Below are positions 52,547 to 61,127 of a stretch of 64,000 bases of DNA, in pieces (position 1 is the stretch's first letter; each line of letters opens with the position of its first letter). Source of the stretch: Alishewanella metallidurans (GTDB lineage Bacteria; Pseudomonadota; Gammaproteobacteria; Enterobacterales; Alteromonadaceae); NCBI RefSeq assembly GCF_036983985.1, contig NZ_JALAHQ010000003.1:496001-560000 (forward strand), in the 5' to 3' direction. The position numbers and the translations under genes are program-made. The notes under the pieces are model-generated. The model was given only the letters and a program-made list of their open reading frames with translations. It was not told the origin of the DNA and searched no databases.

Positions 52547-52875
52547 TATATCTCACTTGCTGAGGCACTTTGCCACAGTGCTAATTTTGCCGCTTTAGGC
52601 AGTTTTTTAAGTTTATACTCTGCTTTACTGGCTTCACTTCGATCTGGCATGGCTTGCTGATATACCAATGTTAACGGGCCTTTACCTCGCAATGCTTTAG
52701 CTCCGCCAACCAAATCACCACTATGCTGGCGCAAGCGCCTTACGGGGTCAGTGCTAATGCCGGTATACAGCTGGCCAGCAGCGGTTTGTACCATATATAA
52801 ATACCAGCAACTCACAGGGCTAACTGCCTCAGTGGCTGTTCTGCTATAATGCGGCCTTGATAGCGCGATGCGCAT
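52546..52875 (-). CDS. GIY-YIG nuclease-superfamily protein (YhbQ-like)
   Basis: The domain (about residues 23-100) has WYLYMVQTAAGQLYTGIS, the GIY...YIG equivalent, and RLRQHSGDLVGGAKALRGKGP with the catalytic-type Arg. KAEYKLKKLPKAAK supplies the conserved Glu. This matches the small YhbQ/UPF0213 family of structure-specific nucleases. The start is uncertain: I give ATG 52875 (109 residues); a GTG further in, near 52824, would begin right before the domain. It is divergent from rhlE and coupled to the AEC transporter gene. Confidence 0.85.
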   Translation of the reverse strand: MRIALSRPHYSRTATEAVSPVSCWYLYMVQTAAGQLYTGISTDPVRRLRQHSGDLVGGAKALRGKGPLTLVYQQAMPDRSEASKAEYKLKKLPKAAKLALWQSASASEI

Positions 52876-52927
52876 TGTTTTTGTACAATGGCTGGCGCAA
52901 AAAACGTCGCGCAAAACAGGAATTTTA

Positions 52928-54178
52928 ATGTCATTTCAATCTCTCGCGTTAGCTACGCCTATTTTACGTGTGCTGACAGAGCAAGGCTATACGTCGCCAA
53001 CGCCAGTGCAGTTGCAAAGTATACCGGTAATTTTGGCCGGTAAAGATGTGCTGGCCGGTGCGCAAACCGGCACCGGTAAAACTGCCGCTTTCACTTTACC
53101 TTTGCTGCAACAAATGCTCAATGCGCCAAAAGTCGTAGCAGCAAGCCAAGTTCGGGTATTGGTATTAACGCCTACCCGTGAGTTAGCGCAGCAAGTGTAT
53201 GACAATGTGCGTAAATATAGCCAGTATTTAACCACGCGCTCAGCGGTGTTTTATGGCGGTGTATCTATTCGGCCACAATACGACGATGCGGCACAAGGGC
53301 TAGATATCTTGGTTGCAACGCCTGGGCGATTGATTGACCATTTGCATCAAAAAACCATCGACTTATCGGCGCTTGAAGTATTAGTGCTAGATGAAGCCGA
53401 CCGTATGCTGGATATGGGCTTTGTTGTCGATATTAAACGGATTATGGCCAAGCTGCCGCCAAAGCGTCAGACATTATTATTTTCAGCTACTTATTCTACC
53501 GAGATAAAACAACTGGCTGATGAGTTGCTAAATAGCCCGCAGTTAATTGAAGTGGCGGCAACCAATGCCACGGCCGATAGCGTACAGCAGTTGGCGTATT
53601 TAGTTGATAGGCATCGAAAACGTGAATTATTAAGCCATGTCATTGGTAAAAATAATTGGCCGCAAGTATTAGTGTTTGTTCGCACTAAGCATGGCGCTGA
53701 TCGCTTAGCTAAGCAGCTAGAGAAGGACGGTTTAAAAAGTGCAGCCATTCATGGCGATAAAAGCCAGGGCGCTCGTACCAAAGCCTTAGCCGATTTTAAA
53801 GCCGGTAAGGTACGCATTTTGGTGGCAACCGATATTGCCGCACGTGGTTTAGATATTAGCGAACTACCTTATGTGGTGAATTACGACTTGCCGCAGGTCG
53901 CGGAGGATTATGTACACCGTATTGGTCGTACCGGTAGGGCGGGTAATACTGGTGTAGCCTTAACGCTAATTACACCTGAAGAAACTAAAGCCTTGCAAGA
54001 TATTGAGCGCATAATTCAGCAGGTAATTACCGCCACTGTGCTGGCAGGCTATGAGCATGACCCTAGCTATGTTTCACCTGAGCAAGCTCAAGCGAGAAAT
54101 AATAGTGGTGTTAAAAAGCCGGTTAGGCGGGGTAATGAGAAAGCCAAGCTGCGAAGCAAGGCTTTAGGTAAAGGCTAA
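52928..54178 (+). CDS. rhlE: ATP-dependent RNA helicase RhlE-like (DEAD box)
   Basis: The 416-residue protein starts MSFQSLALATPILR. It has the Q motif (VQLQSIPVI), motif I AQTGTGKTA, Ia PTRELAQQV, II DEAD, III SAT, IV VLVFVRTKHGADRLA, V ATDIAARGLD and VI HRIGRTGRAG. The Lys/Arg-rich C-terminus is short. It probably acts in ribosome assembly or RNA decay. The ATG at 52928 has CAGGAA upstream; a longer frame from 52868 lacks homology. An inverted repeat TTAGGTAAAG/CTTTACCTAA (54164-54190) spans its stop codon. Confidence 0.92.
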   Translation: MSFQSLALATPILRVLTEQGYTSPTPVQLQSIPVILAGKDVLAGAQTGTGKTAAFTLPLLQQMLNAPKVVAASQVRVLVLTPTRELAQQVYDNVRKYSQYLTTRSAVFYGGVSIRPQYDDAAQGLDILVATPGRLIDHLHQKTIDLSALEVLVLDEADRMLDMGFVVDIKRIMAKLPPKRQTLLFSATYSTEIKQLADELLNSPQLIEVAATNATADSVQQLAYLVDRHRKRELLSHVIGKNNWPQVLVFVRTKHGADRLAKQLEKDGLKSAAIHGDKSQGARTKALADFKAGKVRILVATDIAARGLDISELPYVVNYDLPQVAEDYVHRIGRTGRAGNTGVALTLITPEETKALQDIERIIQQVITATVLAGYEHDPSYVSPEQAQARNNSGVKKPVRRGNEKAKLRSKALGKG

Positions 54179-54200
54179 GACTTTACCTAAGTTGAATAAC

Positions 54201-54479
54201 TTAACTGCGATATAAAGTTTTAATTAGGTGAAAACCAAACTGGGTTTTCACCGGGCCTATTACTTCAAGTACAGCGCCTTTAAATACGGCATCGTCAAAG
54301 GCTTTCACCATTTGGCCTTGTCTAAACTCGCCTAAATCGCCACCTTTCTTGCCCGACGGGCAGGTAGAGTGCTGCTTAGCTAATTTGCCAAAATCGGCAC
54401 CCTTGGCCAGTTGCTGCTTTAGCTTATCGGCTTGTTCGCGGGTTTTTACCAGTATATGTAAAGCGCAGGCTTTGGCCAT
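54201..54479 (-). CDS. ppiC: Peptidyl-prolyl cis-trans isomerase C (parvulin)
   Basis: The 92-residue stand-alone parvulin domain matches E. coli PpiC in length. It shows CALHILVKT, FGKLAKQHSTCPSGKKGGDLGEF, and FGFHLIKTLYRS with the active-site His residues. It is cytoplasmic, with no signal peptide, and convergent with rhlE. A structured repeat region lies between it and aguA. Confidence 0.95.
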   Translation of the reverse strand: MAKACALHILVKTREQADKLKQQLAKGADFGKLAKQHSTCPSGKKGGDLGEFRQGQMVKAFDDAVFKGAVLEVIGPVKTQFGFHLIKTLYRS

Positions 54480-54512
54480 GGTTTATATCTGCATTTATTA
54501 GAGGTTTAAGTT

Positions 54513-54613
54513 AAAACGGATGCTGTAACCATAACGGTTACAACATCCGTTTTGGCTTGTCACAGCAACTCGGTAACGCTAACGCGTTCCCTCAGACACT
54601 CTGTGACAACCAA
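54513..54613. repeat. Multi-hairpin element between aguA and ppiC
   Basis: Hairpin A: AAAACGGATG-C-TGTAACC (54513-54530), loop ATAAC, GGTTACA-A-CATCCGTTTT (54536-54553), 17 pairs with one mismatch. Hairpin B: TTGG-C-TTGTCACAG (54552-54565) pairs with CTGTGACAA-CCAA (54601-54613). It encloses hairpin C AACGC/GCGTT (54575-54588). Read leftward, hairpin A ends in TTTT and could terminate aguBA. The complexity exceeds what a terminator needs and may mark a dispersed repeat or a structured RNA. Confidence 0.6.
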
Positions 54614-54636
54614 GACGGAGTTCTAACCTTCATCTG

Positions 54637-55758
54637 TTACATTGAACCTAATGGCTGCTGTTGGGTAATACAGTGAATGTTGCCGCCACCTAATAATATT
54701 TCACGGCCAGGCACGCTAACTACTTTATGCTCTGGATACAGCTTTTGTAATAGGTCTGCCGCGACTTTATCGTTAGGATCATCAAACGTAGGCATAATTA
54801 AGCCACCGTTACATAAGTAAAAATTAACGTAAGAGCCGGCTAAGCGACTATTGGCTTCGCGTGGTTTTGCCATCATAGAATCATCTACTGTTGCGTACTC
54901 GTCAGCGGTGGCAATAATTGGCGCAGGCTGTGGCAGCTTGTGCACAATAATTTTACGGCCTTTAGCATCAGTGCTGGCTTCTAAGTAATCTAATGCGGCT
55001 TTAGAGCGTGCGTACTGCGGATCATTTTGATCATCAGTCCAGGCCAATACCACTTCGCCTGGTTTAACAAAGCAGGCCATATTGTCGATATGATCATCGG
55101 TTTCATCATTAAAAATGCCTTGCTCTAACCACAGCACTTTGTCGATACCTAAATAATCACGCATTTGCTGCTCAATTTGCTCACGACTTAAATTTGGGTT
55201 GCGGTTGGCATTTAACAAACAGGCTTCAGTAGTCAGTAAGGTGCCTTCGCCATCAACGTGAATAGCGCCGCCCTCTAACACAAAGTTATCGGTGCGATAG
55301 CGTGGCAATTGTTCAATACCTAAAATTTTACTGGCAACTTGATCGTCTTTATCCCAAGGGAAATATAAACCGCCATTTAAACCGCCCCAAGCGTTAAACG
55401 CCCAGTCGATACCGCGTACTTCACCGTTGCTATTGCTAACAAAAGTCGGGCCGGTGTCGCGACACCAAGAGTCATTATTGGCAATTTCTACTACCCGAAT
55501 AGCAAAATTACTGCCGGTATCGGTTAGTTGCGCTACGGCGTTGGCATACTGCGTGGCAGAAACACCTACTGAAACTGGCTCAAACTGAGCAATAGCTTTA
55601 ATAACGGCAACAAAGGCTTGCTGTGCGGGTTTTGCGCCTAAGCGCCAGTTATCGGTGCGCTCGGGCCAAATCATCCAGGTTTGTTTATGCTTAACCCATT
55701 CGGCTGGCATGCTAAAGCCATCAGCGCGTGGCGTATTAGCTAAATTACTATAGGCCAT
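54637..55758 (-). CDS. aguA: Agmatine deiminase
   Basis: Converts agmatine to N-carbamoylputrescine and ammonia. The 373-residue guanidine-modifying enzyme has MPAEWVKHKQTWMIWPERTDNWR, CRDTGPTFV, the catalytic acid/His region DDHIDNMACFV, and the nucleophile in GGGNIHCITQQQP. It directly follows aguB: the aguB stop is immediately adjacent to the aguA ATG (TAAATG). Together they turn agmatine into putrescine. Confidence 0.95.
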   Translation of the reverse strand: MAYSNLANTPRADGFSMPAEWVKHKQTWMIWPERTDNWRLGAKPAQQAFVAVIKAIAQFEPVSVGVSATQYANAVAQLTDTGSNFAIRVVEIANNDSWCRDTGPTFVSNSNGEVRGIDWAFNAWGGLNGGLYFPWDKDDQVASKILGIEQLPRYRTDNFVLEGGAIHVDGEGTLLTTEACLLNANRNPNLSREQIEQQMRDYLGIDKVLWLEQGIFNDETDDHIDNMACFVKPGEVVLAWTDDQNDPQYARSKAALDYLEASTDAKGRKIIVHKLPQPAPIIATADEYATVDDSMMAKPREANSRLAGSYVNFYLCNGGLIMPTFDDPNDKVAADLLQKLYPEHKVVSVPGREILLGGGNIHCITQQQPLGSM

Positions 55759-56655
55759 TTAGTTATTACCTTGCGTTTTAGGTTGTTTAGTTTCGCCATC
55801 TTTGGTTAGCACTGCGCCATATAAGTCAATGCGACGGTCACGGAACACGCCCCAAGCACGACGGGTAGCGGCAATAGCGTCTAAATCAAAGGTATGCACT
55901 AATACTTCTTCTTCGGTGCGGCCCGCTTCTTGTACTTTCTCGCCTGATTCATCAGCAATAAACGAGCAGCCATAAAAGGTAATAGAATAATCGCCTTCGG
56001 TTTCTGTACCAATACGGTTCGAAGCAATTAGCGGCGTAACGTTAGCAGCGGCATGACCTTGCTGGGTGCGCTGCCAATGGCCACTTGAATTAATTGTGGA
56101 GTCGTGTGGCTCAGTACCAATAGCGGTTGGGTAGAATAACAACTCTGCGCCCATTAATGCCATGCTACGTGCACATTCTGGAAACCATTGATCCCAGCAA
56201 ATACCCACGCCAATTTTGGCATATTTAGTATCGAATACTTTAAAGCCGGTATCGCCAGGGGTGAAGTAATATTTTTCACTGTAGCCTGGGCCATCAGGAA
56301 TATGGCTTTTACGGTAAATACCTAAATTACTGCCATCGGCATCTAAAATAACCACTGTGTTATATAAGCAGTGGCCAGCACGCTCATAAATACTGATTGG
56401 TAATACCACGTTTAGCTCTTTGGCAATTTTAGTAAAATGCTTTACTGCAGGGTTGTCGGCTACCGAGGTAGCAAAATCTAAATAGTCAGGCTTTTGTTTC
56501 TGACAAAAATAATTACGTTCAAATAGCTCTTGTAATAGAACAATTTGTGCACCTTTACTAACCGCATCACGCACTAAGCGTTCAGCGCGCTGAATGTTTT
56601 GTTCAACATCCCAGCCACCAATCATTTGTGTTGCAGCAACAGTTACATTACGCAT
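55759..56655 (-). CDS. aguB: N-carbamoylputrescine amidase
   Basis: Nitrilase-superfamily enzyme releasing putrescine, CO2 and ammonia. The 298-residue protein has the Glu-Lys-Cys triad: Glu in LLQELFERNYF, Lys in YRKSHIPDGPGY and Cys in GVGICWDQWFPE. The homologous plant enzyme and Pseudomonas AguB share this pattern. It is the first gene of aguBA; the start has TGGAGA upstream. No arginine decarboxylase gene is in the window. Confidence 0.95.
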   Translation of the reverse strand: MRNVTVAATQMIGGWDVEQNIQRAERLVRDAVSKGAQIVLLQELFERNYFCQKQKPDYLDFATSVADNPAVKHFTKIAKELNVVLPISIYERAGHCLYNTVVILDADGSNLGIYRKSHIPDGPGYSEKYYFTPGDTGFKVFDTKYAKIGVGICWDQWFPECARSMALMGAELLFYPTAIGTEPHDSTINSSGHWQRTQQGHAAANVTPLIASNRIGTETEGDYSITFYGCSFIADESGEKVQEAGRTEEEVLVHTFDLDAIAATRRAWGVFRDRRIDLYGAVLTKDGETKQPKTQGNN

Positions 56656-56859
56656 TAGTTATCTCCAGCAGAAATAAAACCAATAGGCTAGCATCAGTTA
56701 GGACACTTGCCAAACAGGGCGCGAAAATGCCGTATTTTTGCGCTGTCGTCAACGCTTAATGTGAAAAAAACTTAGTGGTTGCCATGATAAGGCGTCAGGT
56801 TTTCGTTTTATTGTTAGCTTGGCGTACAATAGCAGCAACTAGCACAGTGAATTAAATGT

Positions 56860-58044
56860 ATGACTATAGATAATACAGTACAGCAATTTGATGTCAGCGT
56901 GGTTGGCGGTGGTATGGTTGGCGCGGCAATAGCGCTAGCGTTAAGTCAGGCCGGCCTGCGGGTAGCATTAGTAGAACAGCAAGCGCCAGCAGAATTTAAT
57001 GCTGCCAGTGCACCGGAGCTACGGGTGTCATCAATTAACTTAGCCAGCGAAGCGTGGCTTAGGCACTTAGGTGCATGGCAAGCTCTTGAGCAAATGCGCT
57101 TATGCCCTTATCAACGTTTACAAGCCTTTGAACAGCCCCATAGCATTGTTACCTTTGCTGCCAAAGATATTAAGCGCAGCCATTTAGGCCATATTGTTGA
57201 AAACAATTTACTAAAGCTAGCACTGTGGCAGCAATTTGCTGCGAACGTTACACAATTTTGCCCAGCGTTGGTAACTAAGTTACAGCAAACCGCTAGCGAG
57301 GCGATTATTACACTCAATAACGGTGAGGTGCTTAGCAGCAGTTTAGTAATTGCTGCTGATGGCGGCAATTCACAACTACGGCAGTTAGCGGGTATTGGCA
57401 CTAACGGCTGGCAATATCAGCAATCCTGTTTAGTGGCGTTAGTGAATACTGCTTACCAGCAACAAGATGTTACTTGGCAGCAATTTACTAGCACGGGGCC
57501 TAAAGCCTTTTTACCGCTACCGGGTAAGCAAGCGTCTATAGTTTGGTATGACGCTGCGCCACGCATTAAGCAGCTTGCAGCACTAAACCGCTCCCAATTG
57601 ACGCAGGAGCTGTTAAAAGCCTTTCCTGAGCAACTAGGGCAGGTTGAGGTGGTTGCTAGCAGCTGGTTTCCATTAGCGCGTATGGATGCTAATCAATATT
57701 ACGCAGGGCGCGTGGTGTTAGCGGGTGATGCGGCACATACCATTAACCCCTTAGCTGGGCAGGGTGTAAATTTGGGTTTTGCTGATGCTAAGCAGTTAAC
57801 GGCATTAATTGTTAGCGCTTGGCAAAATAAAACTGACATTGGCGCGGCTAAATTGTTGTTAACCTATCAGCGTAAACGCAAGCCGGCTAACTTGTTAATG
57901 ATGACTGCAATGGATGGTTTCTATCAGGCGTTTGGCAATACGCTAGCGCCAATACGGAAATTGCGTCAGCTGGCGCTTAGCGTTGTATCACGGAATCGCT
58001 TACTAAAAACCTTAGTTGCGCGTTACGCTGTAGGTAGCGACTAA
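56860..58044 (+). CDS. ubiF: 2-octaprenyl-3-methyl-6-methoxy-1,4-benzoquinol hydroxylase
   Basis: FAD monooxygenase of ubiquinone synthesis that hydroxylates ring C6. The 394-residue protein has the dinucleotide motif VVGGGMVGAAIA, GADGANSQ-like (AADGGNSQLRQLAG) and GDAAHTINPLAGQGVNLG. The central WQYQQSCLVALV and WQQFTSTGPKAFLPL resemble E. coli UbiF more than UbiH or UbiI. It is monocistronic; no RBS is obvious, but the ATG at 56860 fits the family start. Confidence 0.9.
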   Translation: MTIDNTVQQFDVSVVGGGMVGAAIALALSQAGLRVALVEQQAPAEFNAASAPELRVSSINLASEAWLRHLGAWQALEQMRLCPYQRLQAFEQPHSIVTFAAKDIKRSHLGHIVENNLLKLALWQQFAANVTQFCPALVTKLQQTASEAIITLNNGEVLSSSLVIAADGGNSQLRQLAGIGTNGWQYQQSCLVALVNTAYQQQDVTWQQFTSTGPKAFLPLPGKQASIVWYDAAPRIKQLAALNRSQLTQELLKAFPEQLGQVEVVASSWFPLARMDANQYYAGRVVLAGDAAHTINPLAGQGVNLGFADAKQLTALIVSAWQNKTDIGAAKLLLTYQRKRKPANLLMMTAMDGFYQAFGNTLAPIRKLRQLALSVVSRNRLLKTLVARYAVGSD

Positions 58045-58060
58045 GGTGTTAGAAAGCAAA

Positions 58061-58084
58061 AAACCAGCCTAGGCTGGTTTTTTT
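58061..58084. terminator. Bidirectional terminator between ubiF and the tRNA operon
   Basis: A perfect 20-base palindrome (58061-58080; half-site AAACCAGCCT) flanked by A- and T-runs. It can end ubiF on + and the tRNA operon on -. Confidence 0.9.
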
Positions 58085-58092
58085 ATGTTTAA

Positions 58093-58167
58093 TGGCAGGG
58101 GCGGCTGGATTCGAACCAACGCATGACGGGATCAAAACCCGCTGCCTTACCGCTTGGCTACGCCCCT
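58093..58167 (-). tRNA. tRNA-Gln (TTG), last copy in the operon
   Basis: 75 bases with acceptor AGGGGCG/CGCCCCT, discriminator G and encoded CCA. The anticodon loop TTTTGAT gives TTG. Identical to the other two copies. Confidence 0.97.
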
Positions 58168-58222
58168 GCAAAACGGGGGATATGTTAATCGTTTTAAATC
58201 AAACCATTAACACTAAAATTAA

Positions 58223-58297
58223 TGGCAGGGGCGGCTGGATTCGAACCAACGCATGACGGGATCAAAACCCGCTGCCTTACCGCTTGGCTACGCCCCT
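58223..58297 (-). tRNA. tRNA-Gln (TTG), middle copy
   Basis: Identical to its neighbours; its 5' end abuts the N-run. The 55-base spacer to the next copy is AT-rich and featureless. Confidence 0.96.
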
Positions 58298-58307
58298 NNN
58301 NNNNNNN
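58298..58307. other. Assembly gap (10 N)
   Basis: Ten N between tRNA-Gln copies. As at 41038, the gap lies in identical tandem tRNAs, so the real copy number and content are unknown; related operons carry a second tRNA-Met or Gln variants here. Confidence 0.95.
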
Positions 58308-58309
58308 AA

Positions 58310-58384
58310 TGGCAGGGGCGGCTGGATTCGAACCAACGCATGACGGGATCAAAACCCGCTGCCTTACCGCTTGGCTACGCCCCT
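58310..58384 (-). tRNA. tRNA-Gln (TTG), first copy
   Basis: Identical 75-base gene with anticodon TTG and CCA encoded, 29 bases downstream of tRNA-Leu in transcript order. Confidence 0.97.
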
Positions 58385-58413
58385 ACTAAAACTTGTGTGC
58401 AACCACTTAAGAG

Positions 58414-58498
58414 TGGTGCGGAAGGAGAGACTCGAACTCTCACGCCTCGCGGCGCTGGAACCTAAATCCAGTGCGTCTACCAATTTCGCCACTTCCGC
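58414..58498 (-). tRNA. tRNA-Leu (TAG)
   Basis: This 85-base class II tRNA has acceptor GCGGAAG/CTTCCGC, discriminator A, CCA encoded, and anticodon loop TTTAGGT giving TAG. It corresponds to leuW, which also follows metT in E. coli. Confidence 0.96.
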
Positions 58499-58520
58499 AT
58501 GCAAGGTAAGGTTAGTTAAG

Positions 58521-58597
58521 TGGTGGCTACAGCGGGAATCGAACCTGCGACCCCAGCATTATGAGTGCTGTGCTCTAACCAGCTGAGCTATGTAGCC
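58521..58597 (-). tRNA. tRNA-Met (CAT), elongator
   Basis: 77 bases with acceptor GGCTACA/TGTAGCC, CCA encoded, and anticodon loop CTCATAA giving CAT. It is close to E. coli metT and lacks initiator features (it has a paired first acceptor base). First gene of the operon. Confidence 0.95.
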
Positions 58598-58628
58598 ACT
58601 AACTACTTGACCTAAGCAAGTGGCGCGT

Positions 58629-58657
58629 ATTATCCAGAACTGACCCCATAGCGTCAA
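58629..58657 (-). promoter_or_regulatory. Promoter of the Met-Leu-Gln tRNA operon
   Basis: On the minus strand TTGACG (58652-58657), 17-base spacer, GATAAT (58629-58634), then a GC-rich discriminator (ACGCGCC). This is a stable-RNA promoter pattern. Confidence 0.85.
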
Positions 58658-58733
58658 CCGTTTTTTTGCATTAAAAAACTAACTTTGGTTCGTTTGCCGC
58701 TTTTATATGCAAAATGCTGGTTTAGCAGACAAT

Positions 58734-58767
58734 AAAAAAGCCGTTATTAGTAAATAACGGCTTTTTT
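58734..58767. terminator. Terminator downstream of ychF
   Basis: Stem AAGCCGTTATT/AATAACGGCTT, loop AGTA, with A-run and T-run on both sides; it terminates the minus-strand ychF transcript. Confidence 0.9.
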
Positions 58768-58781
58768 GGCAGAGCAATAAT

Positions 58782-59873
58782 TTAAACGTTAAAGCGGAAA
58801 TGCATTACGTCGCCATCTTTTACAATATAATCTTTACCTTCTAAGCGCCACTTACCTGCTTCTTTGGCACCGGCTTCACCGTTGTACTGCACAAAGTCAT
58901 CATAACCAACGACTTCTGCACGAATAAAACCTTTTTCAAAGTCGGTATGAATAACGCCAGCAGCTTGTGGTGCCGTAGCACCAATAGCCACAGTCCAAGC
59001 CCGCACTTCTTTCACGCCAGCGGTAAAATAGGTATGTAAACTTAATAATGAGTAACCACCGCGGATAACGCGGTTTAAACCTGGCTCTTCTAAGCCCATG
59101 TCGGCCATAAACTCGGCACGCTCATCGTCATCTAATTCCGCAATTTCTGACTCAATAGCCGCGCATACCGGCACAACAATAGCGCCTTCTTTGTCTGCAA
59201 TAGCCTGCACAATATCTAAATAAGGGTTATTTTCAAAACCATCTTCGGCTACGTTAGCGATATACATCGTAGGCTTGATGGTTAGGAAGTTCATATAGGC
59301 AATTAACGCCAGTTCATCTTTGTCTAATTCAAGCTGACGTAAGGTTTCGCCTTTTTCTAAATGCGCTTTTACTTTCTCTAATACCAAGGTTTCAGCTTTA
59401 GCGTCTTTATCACCGCCTTTGGCTTTTTTACTCACGCGAAAAATAGCGCGTTCAGCACTGTCCATATCAGACAATACCAGTTCCATATTGATGGTATCTA
59501 TATCGTCAGCTGGATCAATTTTATTGGCAACGTGAATAATATTATCGTCATCAAAACAACGTACTACATGGCCAATAGCATCAGTTTCGCGAATGTTAGC
59601 TAAAAACTTATTACCTAAACCTTCACCACGAGATGCGCCTTTAACTAAACCCGCAATATCAACAAACTCCATGGTTGTTGGTAGTACGCGTTGTGGTTTA
59701 ACTATTTCAGCTAATTTATCTAAACGCAGATCTGGCACCGGCACCACACCGGTATTAGGTTCAATAGTACAGAACGGGAAGTTTGCAGCTTCAATGCCGG
59801 CCTTAGTTAAGGCATTAAACAGGGTAGATTTGCCTACGTTAGGTAAGCCGACGATGCCACATTTGAAACCCAT
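58782..59873 (-). CDS. ychF: Redox-regulated ATPase YchF (OBG family)
   Basis: The 363-residue protein has the P-loop GLPNVGKSTLFN and switch region DIAGLVKGASRGEGLGNKFL. A non-canonical G4 motif NVAE explains the family's preference for ATP over GTP. A coiled-coil region and a C-terminal TGS domain (EVRAWTVAIGATAPQAAG) follow. It binds ribosomes and takes part in stress responses. AAGGAT is upstream of the start. It sits 43 bases downstream of pth, a conserved pairing. Confidence 0.97.
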   Translation of the reverse strand: MGFKCGIVGLPNVGKSTLFNALTKAGIEAANFPFCTIEPNTGVVPVPDLRLDKLAEIVKPQRVLPTTMEFVDIAGLVKGASRGEGLGNKFLANIRETDAIGHVVRCFDDDNIIHVANKIDPADDIDTINMELVLSDMDSAERAIFRVSKKAKGGDKDAKAETLVLEKVKAHLEKGETLRQLELDKDELALIAYMNFLTIKPTMYIANVAEDGFENNPYLDIVQAIADKEGAIVVPVCAAIESEIAELDDDERAEFMADMGLEEPGLNRVIRGGYSLLSLHTYFTAGVKEVRAWTVAIGATAPQAAGVIHTDFEKGFIRAEVVGYDDFVQYNGEAGAKEAGKWRLEGKDYIVKDGDVMHFRFNV

Positions 59874-59916
59874 AATTAGTATCCTTTACGTGCTGTAAAT
59901 AACTGCGCCGAGCTAT

Positions 59917-60519
59917 TTAGCTGGCTTTGAAACTGTGTAGTCGGTTTTGTGCTTTGATTAAGCCATCTTTAGCTAAGATATCAAAGCAAGATACCGCCTC
60001 TACAATAGTTTGTTCAATCAATTGTTGTTCACTGGCAGGGGCTTTGCCCAAAACATAGCCGGTAACTTTATCTTTATGACCAGGATGACCAATACCTAAA
60101 CGCAAGCGATAAAAATTTTGATTATTACCTAGTCGAGAAATAATATCGCGTAAGCCGTTATGGCCTGCGTGTCCGCCGCCTAGTTTAAATTTAGCTATAC
60201 CTGGGTCTAACGCCATTTCGTCATGGGCAACCAAAACTTGCTCAGGTGTCAGCTTATAAAACTGTGCCATTGCCAACACGGCTTTGCCGCTTAGATTCAT
60301 AAAGGTTGAGGGAATAAGTAATTTGAATTCTTGTCCGGCACAAATGAACTTGCCGGTATAACCAAAAAATTTTGGTTCGTTTTTCAGGCTAGCATTAAAG
60401 GTATGGGCCAGCTGTTGAACAAACCAGACGCCGGCATTGTGCCGAGTCTGGCTGTATTCAGGGCCAGGATTACCTAGCCCTACAATCAACTGCACTGTTG
60501 ACTGAGTTTTGTCAGACAT
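59917..60519 (-). CDS. pth: Peptidyl-tRNA hydrolase
   Basis: Releases peptides from prematurely dropped peptidyl-tRNA. The 200-residue protein shows VGLGNPGPEYSQTRHNAGVW (catalytic His, Asn), STFMNLSGKAV, AHDEMALDPG (Asp) and GGGHAGHNGLRDI. Its ATG overlaps the rplY stop by one base (TAATG), so translation is coupled to ribosomal protein L25. Confidence 0.97.
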   Translation of the reverse strand: MSDKTQSTVQLIVGLGNPGPEYSQTRHNAGVWFVQQLAHTFNASLKNEPKFFGYTGKFICAGQEFKLLIPSTFMNLSGKAVLAMAQFYKLTPEQVLVAHDEMALDPGIAKFKLGGGHAGHNGLRDIISRLGNNQNFYRLRLGIGHPGHKDKVTGYVLGKAPASEQQLIEQTIVEAVSCFDILAKDGLIKAQNRLHSFKAS

Positions 60520-61127
60520 TACTCAGCAGTTTCAGCATCTTCTTCAGCAACAGCTTTACCACCTGGCTTGTTCACAGAAACAACAGCAAGGTCATGACCT
60601 TCGCCTTTTGCTAACTGTGTAAAAGTAACACCTTTAGGTGCTTTTAAGTCAGATAAGTGAACAGTAGTACCAATAGCTATTTCGCTTACATCAACTTCGA
60701 TAGCATCTGGTAAATCTTTAGGTAAGCAAGAAATTTCGATTTCGTTAGCGGCACGAACAACTACACCACCTTTCTTCACTGCTAAATCTTCATTGATTAA
60801 ATGAACAGGAATAATCGATTTTAATTCATGGCCAGCTTCAACGCGTTGAAAGTCAACGTGCATGATTTTCGGCTTGAATGGGTGACGCTGCATAGCTTTA
60901 ACAATAGCTTTAACACTTTCTTTGCCCACTTTAATGGTCAAAATGTGCGTGTAGAAAGCTTCGTCGCTTTGCGCTTTTAACAGCTTAGAGTGCTCTAAAG
61001 TGATAGAAACTGGTGCTTTGCTGCCACCGTAGATGATAGCTGGAACTTTGTCTTCGTGACGTAGGCGGCGGCTCGCACCTTTCCCCGCGTCAGTACGGAC
61101 TTCTGCATTTAAGGTTAAATCAGACAT
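60519..61127 (-). CDS. rplY: 50S ribosomal protein L25 (long, Ctc-type)
   Basis: Binds 5S rRNA. The 202-residue protein has the L25 domain at about 1-90 (RTDAGKGASRRLRHEDKVPAIIYGG) and the C-terminal TL5/CTC beta domain to about 185, ending in an acidic tail. E. coli L25 has only the first domain. ATG 61127 has GGAG 7 bases upstream; an earlier in-frame ATG at 61139 overlaps that site. A structured leader and good promoter precede it. Confidence 0.96.
   Translation of the reverse strand: MSDLTLNAEVRTDAGKGASRRLRHEDKVPAIIYGGSKAPVSITLEHSKLLKAQSDEAFYTHILTIKVGKESVKAIVKAMQRHPFKPKIMHVDFQRVEAGHELKSIIPVHLINEDLAVKKGGVVVRAANEIEISCLPKDLPDAIEVDVSEIAIGTTVHLSDLKAPKGVTFTQLAKGEGHDLAVVSVNKPGGKAVAEEDAETAE

Noticed and set aside
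54571..54640. GGTAACG...CTAACGCGTT sequence as an integron attC site
   Set aside because: Only short core-like strings are present. The full attC R/L box arrangement and any integrase or cassette are absent.
58253..58586. Plus-strand frames with MTGSKPAALPLGYAP and SNQR-type peptides
   Set aside because: They read through the antisense strand of the tRNA-Gln, -Leu and -Met genes and the gap. No ribosome-binding site is present and the tRNA structures explain the sequence.
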